Origin: a bacterium
GTDB taxonomy: Bacteria > Krumholzibacteriota > Krumholzibacteriia > LZORAL124-64-63
Length of the DNA stretch: 64,000 nt
Direction: 5' to 3'
Assembly: GCA_024223715.1 (NCBI GenBank)
Contig: JAAEOA010000293.1
Coordinates: forward strand, 1-64,000
The position numbers were made by a program, and so were the translations under genes. This document shows positions 54,856 through 64,000 of this stretch, piece after piece. Position 1 is the first letter of the stretch. The number at the start of each line of letters is the position of its first letter. The notes beneath the pieces are model-generated. The model saw only the letters and a program-made list of their open reading frames with translations, was not told the DNA's origin and searched no databases.

Positions 54856-57027
54856 TCAACGAACCAGACTCATTTTATTCTGCCATGTTTTTTCGGGAGT
54901 TTGCACACGATAGAGGTAAACTCCCGAAGGCATTTCCCGGCCCGCCGCATCTTTTCCATTCCACCGATATTCATGCTGACCAGAGCTCAGGCGCTGATTG
55001 GAAATCAGAGTGCAAACCAGGCGACCGTCTGAGGCAAAAACATCCAGGCTTATGGTTTGGTTTTGGGCCAGTTCAAAACTGATTTTTGTTTGTGGGTTGA
55101 AGGGATTTGGTGTGTTGGAAAGCTGGATGGAGTTCGGCCGGGGTGTCGGATCGGCCGCCACGGTATTGTCAAAATGTATCCAGACAGGATTGGTGCAGGC
55201 GCGGTGACCAGCCAGACCATCGTCAGTGAGAAGTTCAGCACGCAGGGCTACGTGATTGGGAAAATCAAAATCCGCTAACGGCAGGATTACGGATCCGGAG
55301 TACGGGTTTTCCGGACTCAAACTGGCAATTTCCATGCTTTCGGTGGCAGTTATGGCCAGCAGGCGTACCTGGCTGACGGGTCCGAATTCTGCGAGGGAGG
55401 CCCATCGTAAGTGAATGTTAGCGTTGGTGTTTGGTGAAACAACACCCTCGCTGCCAACAATAAAGTCGCCATCGTCGTACCAGTTTCCATTGCCGTTAGT
55501 ATCTATGCCCAACTCAAGAAAAGGACCATCGGTAATTATAGTATGGCCAGCGCGGTAAGCAGCCAGAATGTCATCCACCGGCGGAAGGTTCTGGGCATTC
55601 CAGTTGCCCGGCACAAAAGCCACGGTCTGGGCTTTGCCAATCCCGTTGTCTTCGGCAAAATCGTCAAAAGCCATGTGGCTGGAGAAATTAAAATCGCCGT
55701 GGGCATCGCTGCCGCCGGCAATAAAAATTGGACGCTGATGGCCAGCGGCAAGATCGGCAGAAAGCAACTCGTCCCACAACTGGAGCCCATCGAGGAATTC
55801 GTCGGGGTAGGCATTTTCTATGGCATTGCCATTGTCAAAATCGTTCCACGGATTGTTCTGGTCGTTGCTGGTTACGGTGCTGCGGGTATTAAAAATCTGC
55901 AGGCCGCGAAAAGCTTCGTGAGTGAGGGCTTGGTCGATGTTTTCCATTCCCCAAATGGCTCCGTTGGCTCCAAAATCGAAACCCAGAAACACTCCCGAAA
56001 GGTCACTCAACGGATGGGCCGAATAGGCAAAACCATCACCTTGAATTTCATCCAGAGCGTTGTGCAGATTGGGTGAAACGGGACGCTCACCTGGCGCTCC
56101 ACTGTCGGGTGAATGAATGTACTCATCGTTGTAAATCAGGCAGTGCAGAGTTTTGCCCAGGGTGCCCGCATCTACAGAGGCCATATTCAGTTCCACAGCC
56201 CGATAAAGTCGAAATTCCGGACAGTCGAGGTCATCAACATCGGCACCAAGGCTGTTCCACGATGAACCATGGCTGGCTACATCCCGGTAGTGGGTAAAGG
56301 TGCCGTCAACATCCTGCAGAGTGTACTCCCACTCCTGGGTGGCGTAGGAATATTCACCGTCTCCGGTTTCGTCCAGGTCGCAGCTGTGATCGGTGGCTGT
56401 CAGCCAGTTCAGACCCATGGCCAGAGCGGTTTGTTTGACCGCAGGCAAAGGAGCTCCGTATTCATAAATGTTATTGGTATACATGGTGTGGTAATGAACA
56501 TCGCCACCGTACCAATGGGCAGGCCAGGGAAAGGGCCCACTGCCAACATTGACTCGCAGATGGCGGGTTTCGGTGTAGTTGAACCAGTCGTCTTTGTAAT
56601 AAATGCTGACTTTTAGATTGATGTTGTCGCCGGTGCTGTAACCCAGGTTGGCAGGGGTTAACGCCGTTCCGTTTGGCAAAGAAGAGTGCCCTTCGGTCAC
56701 TTTGGTAATGTAGGTCCAGAAATTTTCTTCACTGGCGTTATTGCCCAGGCGTTCATCGTTGAAGTCATGATTCCAGATGATGGCCTCACCGTTGGTTTCA
56801 TCCCAGATTTTGATCCAGTGCAACTCGCGAACATCGTCCACATCGCAATCTTTGATGATGATGGTAACGGGTATGGGAGTATTGGCATCTATGACTCGCC
56901 AGGGAGCGTCCATGATGAAGTCTTTGGCGAGGGTGTTTTCATAGCGCGGGTCAGAGGGATCGATATGGCTCCAGGCAGTTCCAAACCCGATTGTCAGAAT
57001 GAATAAACAAAGCAAAAAGCTGCGCAT
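54856..57027 (-). CDS. Secreted PHP-domain metallohydrolase-like protein with FlgD-type tail
   Basis: 723 residues from ATG 57027, after GGAGACACC. Signal peptide ends AWS (~residue 20). After an N-terminal beta domain, a PHP-like region has the metal motifs GDVHYHTMYT, LTATDHSC, AYSAHPLSD and GGSDAHGDF. The end is an FlgD-type Ig tail (NTPNPFNPQT...KMSLVR), near-identical in pattern to that of the selenoprotein at the left edge. Probable exported phosphoesterase or metal-dependent hydrolase on the cell surface. Substrate unknown. Confidence 0.82.
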   Translation of the reverse strand: MRSFLLCLFILTIGFGTAWSHIDPSDPRYENTLAKDFIMDAPWRVIDANTPIPVTIIIKDCDVDDVRELHWIKIWDETNGEAIIWNHDFNDERLGNNASEENFWTYITKVTEGHSSLPNGTALTPANLGYSTGDNINLKVSIYYKDDWFNYTETRHLRVNVGSGPFPWPAHWYGGDVHYHTMYTNNIYEYGAPLPAVKQTALAMGLNWLTATDHSCDLDETGDGEYSYATQEWEYTLQDVDGTFTHYRDVASHGSSWNSLGADVDDLDCPEFRLYRAVELNMASVDAGTLGKTLHCLIYNDEYIHSPDSGAPGERPVSPNLHNALDEIQGDGFAYSAHPLSDLSGVFLGFDFGANGAIWGMENIDQALTHEAFRGLQIFNTRSTVTSNDQNNPWNDFDNGNAIENAYPDEFLDGLQLWDELLSADLAAGHQRPIFIAGGSDAHGDFNFSSHMAFDDFAEDNGIGKAQTVAFVPGNWNAQNLPPVDDILAAYRAGHTIITDGPFLELGIDTNGNGNWYDDGDFIVGSEGVVSPNTNANIHLRWASLAEFGPVSQVRLLAITATESMEIASLSPENPYSGSVILPLADFDFPNHVALRAELLTDDGLAGHRACTNPVWIHFDNTVAADPTPRPNSIQLSNTPNPFNPQTKISFELAQNQTISLDVFASDGRLVCTLISNQRLSSGQHEYRWNGKDAAGREMPSGVYLYRVQTPEKTWQNKMSLVR

Positions 57028-57146
57028 GGTGTCTCCGCATGTTGAAGGAGCTTGGATTATAGCACAGAATTTTAAAGTTTTCTGAAGGATCAATGTTCTG
57101 ATTTAGCGGACTATCGAAATTGACAAACCCCACTTGCAAACTTCAA

Positions 57147-57344
57147 TCAGGATGGTTTCTGACCAAGTATTCGGGCCGGCAATAAAATGATTCCCTTGAT
57201 GAAGGCGAATATTCCCGTGACCACAATGCCAAAAAGTCGAAAGGGTAAAGACAATAACCACACTATGGGGTAGACCAACAAACCAAAAATAGCCAAAGGC
57301 CAGCACAGAACGAATAAAATCAACCACATGATAAATTTTAGCAT
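57147..57344 (-). CDS. Small two-helix membrane protein
   Basis: 65 residues, ATG 57344 after CTGGAGATTCC. Almost entirely hydrophobic (WLILFVLCWPLAIFGLLVYP and a second helix around 40-58), with a basic tail. No family recognised. The strong site and composition support a real gene, but coding bias at this length is weak evidence. Confidence 0.55.
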   Translation of the reverse strand: MLKFIMWLILFVLCWPLAIFGLLVYPIVWLLSLPFRLFGIVVTGIFAFIKGIILLPARILGQKPS

Positions 57345-57513
57345 TGGAATCTCCAGAAAGGCTTAGGCAATGTTTTTGAAGGTAGTATTACGCAAGTGTG
57401 TTTGCGTTGTTGCAGGGGAAGCCCTATTTTTATAGGGAGCAACCATCATTACCTGTAAATCTTTTATCCACCAAGTTTTGGATCGTGAGCTTTTATTAAA
57501 AGGGGATGATTAA

Positions 57514-58239
57514 ATGAGTTACAATACAAGATTCAATTCAATTTCAATCCATACCAACACCATCCTTCAACGCCCAATATGGAAGAACCCAATAATCTTC
57601 CTCTGGGTTTTCTTTCTCCTGTCAGGATGCTTTACAGCCACTCCTTTTCAGTCCGCAAGAGTTGCCGAAGAAGGCCAACCAACCATGACCGCATCGTTTA
57701 TGCGAAGCTCATCGGAAGCAGATGGATGGGACAATGGGTTGACACAATTTGATGCCGGTGCACGCCACCCCATTGTTGGTGGACGCTTTGAAGCCTCTTT
57801 CAATGGCGGATTCATGGTTTTTGATTCATCAAGCTTTGGAGTCTTGCTTGGGGCCGGTTTAAAGGTTGAACTTCTTGAAGATATTTTGGCCTTTGAGTTA
57901 CCAGCCCAATTTGTACTCGGAGGCACCAACCCAGTGGATACAACATTCATTTATCCGAGACTCATTGGTTCAATTCCCTTCAGTGATAAGGTGGAACTGA
58001 ACCTTTCGACAACCCGATACTATTATGCTCATGGCGATTTTGATGGGCCGGCGGGGTATGCGGCCGGATTGGCCTTTGGCAAGCGTGGAGAAATGATCAT
58101 CCGGCCGGAATTTGGTGTGCTGATTTATCCAAATTCTGATGACCCGACTTACCAAGTGGGTATTGCAATAACTCCCAAAATAAAAAAAGTTCAGGCGAGC
58201 ACAGATTCAAAATCAGAGACGGAATCTACACCATATTGA
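57514..58239 (+). CDS. Hypothetical lipoprotein, beta-rich
   Basis: 241 residues after AGGGGATG. The long N-terminal segment (~30 residues) precedes a hydrophobic stretch and LLSGC lipobox. The remainder has alternating hydrophobic residues and glycines (RFEASFNGGFMVF, GVLLGAGLKVELL, GYAAGLAFGKRGEMII), as in small outer-membrane beta-barrels. No named family. Convergent with the asparaginase-like gene. Confidence 0.65.
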   Translation: MSYNTRFNSISIHTNTILQRPIWKNPIIFLWVFFLLSGCFTATPFQSARVAEEGQPTMTASFMRSSSEADGWDNGLTQFDAGARHPIVGGRFEASFNGGFMVFDSSSFGVLLGAGLKVELLEDILAFELPAQFVLGGTNPVDTTFIYPRLIGSIPFSDKVELNLSTTRYYYAHGDFDGPAGYAAGLAFGKRGEMIIRPEFGVLIYPNSDDPTYQVGIAITPKIKKVQASTDSKSETESTPY

Positions 58240-58259
58240 ACCCGGGAGCTAAAAGCGGA

Positions 58260-58766
58260 TCAATACTCAACAACCTTGATCTCTTCAAAAACCCCAGCTT
58301 CCCTGTTTTTGCGCACATTATCCCAGGTGAAGTATCGGCCGTTCATGGCAATGTAAACACCGTGGGGCAGGCTTTGGGCAAAAGCCAAACTGCTGCCCAG
58401 GTTAAACAGTCCGTCGCTACTGCCAAAAGCATAAGGAATCATGGCCCCGGTAAGGACGATGGTTTTGTCAGTAATGTTTTCACCCAGAAGTTTAGCCGTT
58501 ATTTCCATGGTGTCCGTCCCGTGGGTGACCACAATGCGTTCGCGGCTACACTTGCGGCACTGGGTGAGAATGACATCCCGGTCTTCGGCGTCCATTTCCA
58601 GACTGTCGATCATCATGAGGGTGCGATGTTCAATATCCACCAAATTGCGACCCAGTTCGAGCATGTCCCGCAGATGGGTGTCTTTGAAAAAGAGCGTGCC
58701 TTTACGCTCGTTATACTCTTTGTCGAAGGTGCCGCCGGTAATGTAAAGACGAATGGGCTCGGTCAT
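58260..58766 (-). CDS. Short asparaginase-family protein (N-terminal domain only)
   Basis: 168 residues. LYITGGTFDKEY has the first catalytic Thr and THGTDTM the second Thr/Asp, both in the N-terminal domain of L-asparaginases. A further Lys (GAMIPY follows where asparaginase has TGAM) is compatible. Classic enzymes have about 320-350 residues and a C-terminal domain. This protein lacks it entirely. Such short asparaginase-like proteins exist, so it may be a real family and not a fragment. Activity uncertain. Confidence 0.8.
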   Translation of the reverse strand: MTEPIRLYITGGTFDKEYNERKGTLFFKDTHLRDMLELGRNLVDIEHRTLMMIDSLEMDAEDRDVILTQCRKCSRERIVVTHGTDTMEITAKLLGENITDKTIVLTGAMIPYAFGSSDGLFNLGSSLAFAQSLPHGVYIAMNGRYFTWDNVRKNREAGVFEEIKVVEY

Positions 58767-58916
58767 GGTAATCTCCGCTGGGAATGAGGCCTGATTGTGA
58801 GGTTAAATATGGTTGCAGAGATTTTGGTGTCCAGTTCAAAATTGTTCGCACGGTTACATTTTGATAATCGTCAATTGACTTGGTTTCGTATATTCTCCAT
58901 CAACAAGTTGAGCTCC

Positions 58917-60725
58917 ATGATCGAATCTCACAGACCAGGCCGGTTACTGATGGCAAAAGCAATGCTTAGTATTTTGACTGCTTTTTTTGTATTGATATTT
59001 GCCAATGGCGCCATTGGTTCGACCGATGCTTTCTCCACAGCAGATTCCATAGAGCCAGTTGTGTGGGGTTCTTACGGAGGGAAACATGGAAAACTACCAG
59101 GAGAATTCCATAACCCAAGAGGCCTGGCTGTTGATTCAAATGGGAATTTATATGTAGCCGATATTTCCAATTACCGAATTCAGGTCTTCAATGACCGGGG
59201 AATATTTTTAAGGCAATGGAGAATTGAAGGCATGGGAGATTCCCTGGCACTGGACGCAGAAGGCTACCTGTATGTGCCGGTTCGCACAGGCAGTGTTGTA
59301 AAATTCGATCTCGATGGCAATGAGGTTTTGCGATGGGGGAAAAGGGGGCGAGGCCCTGGAGAATTTCAATCACCTTCAAAAATTACCATCAACCGCAAGT
59401 CAAAACGGATTTATATACAGGATGTAAATAAAGGCGATGTGCAAACATTCAACTACACCGGTCAGTTTTTGGAGCGGTGGGATTGCTGGGACAAAATATC
59501 TCCCAATGGAATAGCCCTCGATTCAACTGGCAACCTGCTGGTTATCGATTCCAACAAAAAGTGCATTTTTAAACTATCTGATACTGGTGTTCAGTTGCAG
59601 GTTCTGCAATACGAGGGAATGAATGGCGGCGACTCTATCTTTCCTGGCGAAATTGCCATAGGCCCCAAAGACGAAATCTATATTTCAGATCTAAAGACTC
59701 ACAAAATTCATAAACTGGATTCAAGTGGCAGCCTTTTGAAATCCTGGGGAAAGCTCGGGTCAGATGATGGCAATTTTTGCAATCCCCACGGCATTGCATT
59801 TTTCCAGGACCATACTTTATACATTTCCGACAGCCGAAGAAATCATCGAATTCAAAAGTTTACCTCCGATGGTGACTTTGTCTGGAAAATTGGGAAAACG
59901 CCCCCTTCCTGCGAGTTTTTTACCTGGCCGGCGCATATTTTTGCAAGCGATGAAAACCATCTGTACGTCACCGATTCCGGGTATGTAAAACAATTCGATG
60001 CAGATGGGAATATTATTCGCTGCTGGGGCGAGCTTGGCGACTCTGAGGGGCAATTAAAGGCCCCCAAGGGAATTGCTGTATATGAGACAAAAGTCTTTGT
60101 TGTAGACCAAGGCAATAACAAAGTTCAGGTCTTCGATGAAACGGGTTTGGCTTTGAACTCCTGGGGAAGCAAGGGCCATGCAGATGGCGAGTTTATTAAC
60201 CCGACAGAAATTTCAATAGACCAGCATGGGTCGGTTTTTATTTTGGACAGGGGGAACCTTCGGGTTCAGCAATTTAATACTGATGGAGATTTTATTAACA
60301 AGTTTAAGGCCATAAATAGCCCGAGTGGCATGGCGATCGATAGTCAGGGTGGGATTTACATAACGTCCAGGAAATATCATACGGTTCGAAAATATGACAC
60401 TGAAGGAAATATTCTATTGGAGTGGGGAGGGGAAGGCATACGGGAAGGCGAATTCAGTCACCCGGTGGGCATCTGCATTGGTGAAGACAATACTGTGTTT
60501 GTTGTCGATTTTGAAAACAGCAGAATTCAACGCTTTGATAACCAGGGTGTATTTATTTCTCAATATGGAACCCTGGGGTTTGATGTTGGCGATTTTCGAC
60601 GACCACAAGGGGTTGCCTGCTGGGGTGGATTTGTCTTTGTGGCAGATTCGAATAACATGAGAATACAACGATTCCCTGCGAAGTATTGGGCCCGCAGTTT
60701 CAGCAGGGCCCAAAACAAAAATTAG
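58917..60725 (+). CDS. Secreted NHL-repeat beta-propeller protein
   Basis: 602 residues from ATG 58917 (start uncertain: 58950 and 58797 are in frame and have no better site). Signal peptide near residues 12-34 (AMLSILTAFFVLIFANGAIGS). Ten or so NHL repeats of the pattern GEFxxPxGIAxDxxGxxYVxDxxNxRIQxF fill the rest. NHL propellers mediate protein or ligand binding, and no catalytic motif is seen. Convergent with the spermidine-synthase-like gene. Confidence 0.8.
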   Translation: MIESHRPGRLLMAKAMLSILTAFFVLIFANGAIGSTDAFSTADSIEPVVWGSYGGKHGKLPGEFHNPRGLAVDSNGNLYVADISNYRIQVFNDRGIFLRQWRIEGMGDSLALDAEGYLYVPVRTGSVVKFDLDGNEVLRWGKRGRGPGEFQSPSKITINRKSKRIYIQDVNKGDVQTFNYTGQFLERWDCWDKISPNGIALDSTGNLLVIDSNKKCIFKLSDTGVQLQVLQYEGMNGGDSIFPGEIAIGPKDEIYISDLKTHKIHKLDSSGSLLKSWGKLGSDDGNFCNPHGIAFFQDHTLYISDSRRNHRIQKFTSDGDFVWKIGKTPPSCEFFTWPAHIFASDENHLYVTDSGYVKQFDADGNIIRCWGELGDSEGQLKAPKGIAVYETKVFVVDQGNNKVQVFDETGLALNSWGSKGHADGEFINPTEISIDQHGSVFILDRGNLRVQQFNTDGDFINKFKAINSPSGMAIDSQGGIYITSRKYHTVRKYDTEGNILLEWGGEGIREGEFSHPVGICIGEDNTVFVVDFENSRIQRFDNQGVFISQYGTLGFDVGDFRRPQGVACWGGFVFVADSNNMRIQRFPAKYWARSFSRAQNKN

Positions 60726-60746
60726 GCTGATGGCAAATAATCCGAA

Positions 60747-62981
60747 CTACCACGCTTTCTTTTTACTGAGCAAAATTCCAGCCAACAAATAAACCGCGGC
60801 CGCAACCATTAAGGCAACGCGGAACCCGGCAACAAAAGCCACCAGAATAATCAAAGACGACCCAATAACCGAAGCAATCCCGTTGACTGCAAAACCCCAG
60901 TCGATCAGTTCGCCCAGGCGGCGTCCGCCTTTGGGAAATGGCATGCCCATAAAGAATCCCAGAGGCGCCACCAGCAAAGCTGAGACAATTATTCGCACGG
61001 GAATAACAAACCCTCCAAAAACACTGGCGACCACGGGGAAAATAAGAATATCAATAAGCAGCCAGACAAGAATTCCCACAAACGGAACCTTGTGACTGAC
61101 AGAATCAGAAGCAAAGCTACCCAGGCCGGAAAACAACAGCATTGTGGTCAAAACAGTAATCAGGCTATAAACCGATGGCCCGATCAAAAGGGTGTATTGT
61201 TGAATCAGAACAACCTCTACCATCATAAAGCCCATACCCAGCAGGAAACAATACAACCAGGGCACCACTTTCAAACGCGGGCCACCCTTGAGGTGAGGCA
61301 GGAGGGTCAAAGGAACCATAAGAATGAGACTGAAAGCCAGAATTACACCGACCAGTAGTTTGGCCAAAGGAAATCCGCTGAACTCAAAAGGACTGATTTT
61401 CTCCAGGCTGCCCCAGGTGAAGTTTTTCCATAATCCAAGTTGGGCGGCAAAAGGTCGGTTGTCATCGCTGGGAGAAATATCGATGGGAACCTCTGCCGCA
61501 ACGGTTTGCCAGCCATGGTCCACAATTCGCTGGTAAATATTGTCTTTATCAGCTTCATCTGCCGGATACAGCAAGTGGATCTGATCGTGATTTTCGGCTG
61601 TCAGGGGCCAGTAGGCGTTTTGTCGAATTTCATCCGTAAGGGGACGCTTGGACAATAACAGCAATTTGCGTCGCATTTGGGGACGGTTGTAAATGGCAAT
61701 ATGGTCTTCTGGTTTTTCCACGCCCAATTCCTCAAGAGCCATCAAAACTTCGGTGGTGAAACGAGGCATGTAAAACTGATGTTCCATGGACAAATATCCG
61801 TCTTCACTCAGAGCATTCCAATAGTCTTTGAAGGCTTCTTTGGTGAATAAATAATTCTCGGCCATGGCAAATGAACCCGATGCCAGAGCCGCAAAGGTAT
61901 TGGAACTCAGGGAATAAATAACATCAAATTTGTTTTCGAATCTTCGGACATAACTGCGGGCATCTTCGGTGGCTACGGTAACACGTGGGTCCTGATAAAT
62001 ATTTCCGCTGAATTCGGCCAGGTAGCCTTCGGTCATCAGGTGGTTAATATGTGGCACCACTTCGGCTGCATGAATGTCCGTGGCTCCGTAAAGCAGGGCC
62101 TGAAGGACATCGCCGCCGCCGCCCGCCCCGAGAGACAGGAATGAACAATCATCAAATTGCTCGATGAGATTGCGCACATCGATACCAAAAATGGCTTCGG
62201 CAGTGTCGGGCAGAGAATAGTCGCCATCAAAAGCCACAACCGGAGAATTAGCGGCATTATCAATTTCCAGACCATGATATTCTTCACTGAATTCGTAGAT
62301 TTTTATTTTGGCTACCGCATCCCAATGGGTGTAGCCCACGGGGCCGCGTTGTTTGCGCTCTTTGTGAAGAAGAGTATCGGCCTGAGTGCCCAGAAAAACC
62401 ATAGCTACAATCAGGAGCAGAGGCACGACTTTGGCCAGTCGGGGTAAGGTCAAAAACGCCCCCACCAAAACCGGCAGTCCGCAATAGAAGACAGCAACGG
62501 GCGTGCCCAGCAAATTCATAACCAAAACAGCCAGAACCACACCCAGACCAGCTCCCACTAAATCAGCCATGTACAAACGTGACAGTTCCCGATGGCCCTG
62601 TTTGAAAATATGGGCCAGAGCCGCTCCACCGAAAAAATAGGCTGAAGAGAGAATGAATGAAGTGATGACAAATTTGCCCACCATGGACCAACTGTGAAAA
62701 AGCGTGGTGTAATCGATGCCAACCTTAAAGGCCAGCGGAGGCCCCACCAAAGACATTGCCGAAGTTAATAGCAACAGCCAGGGAAGGCTGGAGTTTCGGT
62801 TCAGGATTGGAAACAACCGAATGGACAAGGCGCCCAGGCCTAAACCCATGACCGCCAGGGAGAGTATCAGAAAAGCAAAAGAATAGAAAAATTCGGCCGA
62901 GAAGACACGCGTCCAGGCCAGTTCCAGTGAGATTAGAGTCAGGGAAATTAAGACCACGTACAGAGATTTACTGTTTTTCAT
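60747..62981 (-). CDS. Membrane protein with spermidine synthase-like SAM-binding domain
   Basis: 744 residues from ATG 62981, with GAGGATCTC. About seven N-terminal helices (residues 1-200), then a Rossmann domain with FLSLGAGGGGDVL (SAM motif I), AAEVVPHI and DVIYSLSSNTF, and about seven more helices at the C-terminus. This TM-SpeE-TM layout occurs in many bacterial membrane proteins annotated as spermidine synthase or MFS-fused. The loop LGAGGGGD fits nucleotide binding, but the usual polyamine acidic residues are not obvious. Substrate unknown. Confidence 0.75.
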   Translation of the reverse strand: MKNSKSLYVVLISLTLISLELAWTRVFSAEFFYSFAFLILSLAVMGLGLGALSIRLFPILNRNSSLPWLLLLTSAMSLVGPPLAFKVGIDYTTLFHSWSMVGKFVITSFILSSAYFFGGAALAHIFKQGHRELSRLYMADLVGAGLGVVLAVLVMNLLGTPVAVFYCGLPVLVGAFLTLPRLAKVVPLLLIVAMVFLGTQADTLLHKERKQRGPVGYTHWDAVAKIKIYEFSEEYHGLEIDNAANSPVVAFDGDYSLPDTAEAIFGIDVRNLIEQFDDCSFLSLGAGGGGDVLQALLYGATDIHAAEVVPHINHLMTEGYLAEFSGNIYQDPRVTVATEDARSYVRRFENKFDVIYSLSSNTFAALASGSFAMAENYLFTKEAFKDYWNALSEDGYLSMEHQFYMPRFTTEVLMALEELGVEKPEDHIAIYNRPQMRRKLLLLSKRPLTDEIRQNAYWPLTAENHDQIHLLYPADEADKDNIYQRIVDHGWQTVAAEVPIDISPSDDNRPFAAQLGLWKNFTWGSLEKISPFEFSGFPLAKLLVGVILAFSLILMVPLTLLPHLKGGPRLKVVPWLYCFLLGMGFMMVEVVLIQQYTLLIGPSVYSLITVLTTMLLFSGLGSFASDSVSHKVPFVGILVWLLIDILIFPVVASVFGGFVIPVRIIVSALLVAPLGFFMGMPFPKGGRRLGELIDWGFAVNGIASVIGSSLIILVAFVAGFRVALMVAAAVYLLAGILLSKKKAW

Positions 62982-63211
62982 GAGATCCTCAATTGGTTTT
63001 ATTGGGTTGCTGGAAATCTTTTTACGAAAAACGGTTTTCAAAGTTGCGTGGGGGAAAAGATAAATTTTTGAGACGATTATTGGATGTGTGTTTGCCCGCA
63101 GTATTGAAAATCAATACCATTATTTTTAAAAACTACACTCCGAAAAGGAAGAAATGGTTCCAAATTCACTGGGCGAAATCTGAAGTAAGATATTTGGCAG
63201 GAGGGTAAAAA

Positions 63212-63658
63212 ATGTCACATTCAAAACTCATAAATATTGTATCGTTTGTTGTTTTTCTGGCAATAATGACCAGCTCAATGGCCTTTGGGGGAATTGATGC
63301 AGAAGGGAATAACGAAGAATTGCCAGAGTTACCAAAATTGCCAATTTTGCCTGATGAAAAAATTACCCGGATTATTTACAAAATTGAGTACAACAATTCT
63401 TTGTTCCATGTCGTCGCTGATCCTGATTCCTTACAGGCTATTGAAAGTTTGTTTGAGTTCAATAAAAAGGAAAGGTGTTTGTGCGCCCATTCGGAGGAAC
63501 TGTGGCTGGAATATTCAGGCAAGCGTGTTCGTTTCAGTATTTGCAGTCACTGTCTGAATCTAATTGGGCACAAAAATGAATGGATTCATAATAAGATGCC
63601 GGACAAATTGTGGAAATCGATTCAGGCTGTCCGGGAAAAGGAAGAGAAAAAGGGCTGA
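63212..63658 (+). CDS. Hypothetical exported protein
   Basis: 148 residues, ATG after GGAGGG. N-terminal signal (VSFVVFLAIMTSSMAFG), a Pro/Leu/Glu segment (ELPELPKLPILP), then a mixed region with four cysteines (RCLCAHSEE, SICSHCLN) that might bind metal. No family recognised. Confidence 0.6.
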   Translation: MSHSKLINIVSFVVFLAIMTSSMAFGGIDAEGNNEELPELPKLPILPDEKITRIIYKIEYNNSLFHVVADPDSLQAIESLFEFNKKERCLCAHSEELWLEYSGKRVRFSICSHCLNLIGHKNEWIHNKMPDKLWKSIQAVREKEEKKG

Positions 63659-63719
63659 AGGCCGAAATAAATTAAAGAATTTGGCCAAACAAAAATCGAT
63701 AACTCCTGTTTGGGCTTTC

Positions 63720-64000
63720 TCAAAACGAGATGATCAACCGTGGCCCCTCTATCAGAATGTGCTCAAATACCAACATGTTGAATCCCATTCCTTTTTTGCA
63801 GTACCAGGCACTGACAATGCGCCCACCCTGAAAATCGCCAATCAACTCTGGTCTTTCCTCGGCAGAATCACTCAGTTGGTGGAAAGCTTGAACAAAATCG
63901 TCACCACTTTTGTTGAGGATTTTAATAAGAAAGCTAATCATTCCTGCGTTGATATGTTCACCTGCTTGGTTAACAAGAACCAAAACCACATCGGATGTAT
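63720..64000 (-). CDS. Partial hypothetical protein, N-terminus beyond window
   Basis: The frame stays open to the window end (a possible GTG at 63989). The visible ~93 residues (LVLVNQAGEHINAGMISFLIKILNKSGDDFVQAFHQ...) are of mixed helix/strand character with a terminal GPRLIISF. I do not recognise the family. Coordinates give the visible part only. Confidence 0.5.
   Translation of the reverse strand, partial: TSDVVLVLVNQAGEHINAGMISFLIKILNKSGDDFVQAFHQLSDSAEERPELIGDFQGGRIVSAWYCKKGMGFNMLVFEHILIEGPRLIISF

Noticed and set aside
1-64000. CRISPR arrays, tRNA genes, rRNA or prophage
   Set aside because: I looked for repeat-spacer periodicity, cloverleaf-like segments and phage structural genes and saw none. 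A short tRNA could still escape reading by eye.

Overview
The window reads as a chromosomal segment from a Gram-negative, largely anaerobic bacterium, probably of the FCB superphylum (Krumholzibacteriota, Eisenbacteria or Latescibacterota-like). I infer this from two secreted proteins with a C-terminal FlgD-type Ig tail (NTPNPFNPQT...KMxLVR), a VPS10/sortilin propeller protein, multiheme cytochromes, and Rnf plus [NiFe] hydrogenase energy modules. The phylum call is inference, since there is no rRNA here. Almost all of the window is ordinary, densely coding chromosome. I saw no phage, insertion sequence with a transposase, CRISPR array, tRNA or rRNA.

The most interesting content is two genes that conventional gene calling would split or truncate at in-frame UGA codons. 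Both look like selenoprotein genes. (1) At 326-2338 (minus), a signal peptide is joined through UGA to an Omp28-like thioredoxin-fold protein with an FlgD tail. The UGA sits exactly at the first catalytic position (UGYC), and a bacterial SECIS-like hairpin with a GGUCA loop follows 32 nt later. (2) At 41214-42731 (plus), a multiheme c-type cytochrome lipoprotein has an in-frame UGA between its first and second haem motifs (NKGDG-U-GGE). A perfect 8-bp stem with a GGA loop lies 20 nt downstream. It resembles the Geobacter ExtK/ExtL pair, and it sits in a cluster with an MtrA/DmsE-like decahaem cytochrome, an MtrB/PioB-like porin, a TetR regulator and an ExtH-like lipoprotein carrying four rhodanese domains.

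Layout. 1-325: decayed histidine kinase tail. 326-2338: secreted selenoprotein. 2339-4432: repeat-rich spacer around a DUF4143 ATPase. 4433-7523: GntR (YtrA-type) and ABC exporter operon. 7795-12723: LolA-like protein, VPS10 propeller and ApbE flavinyltransferase. 12849-15102: phosphate-type binding protein and chemoreceptor. 15138-20249 (minus): rnfABCDGE. 20465-21730: class II fructose-bisphosphate aldolase. 22016-28726: group 3b NiFe hydrogenase (hydBGDA order) with its maturation peptidase, a response regulator, a sensor kinase and an ACT protein. 28816-31259 (minus): OprC-like copper TonB receptor with a Cys-rich partner. 31448-37453 (minus): epimerase, NTT-like transporter, DUF4126, and an SGNH plus MBOAT acylation pair. 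37693-44693: extracellular electron transfer cluster. 44833-52235: hypCDE, then nickel transporter-hypB-hypF-ferredoxin. 52443-64000: penicillin acylase, PHP-domain secreted protein, small envelope proteins, asparaginase-like protein, NHL propeller and a spermidine-synthase-like membrane protein.

Functional reading. Hydrogen metabolism (HydBGDA plus Hyp plus nickel uptake), Rnf (flavinylated by the nearby ApbE) and an outer-membrane cytochrome conduit together suggest a redox-flexible anaerobe moving electrons between H2/NAD(P)H, ferredoxin and extracellular or periplasmic acceptors. Two independent selenoprotein candidates within 64 kb imply that SelA/B/D and tRNA-Sec are encoded elsewhere in the genome; none is in this window.
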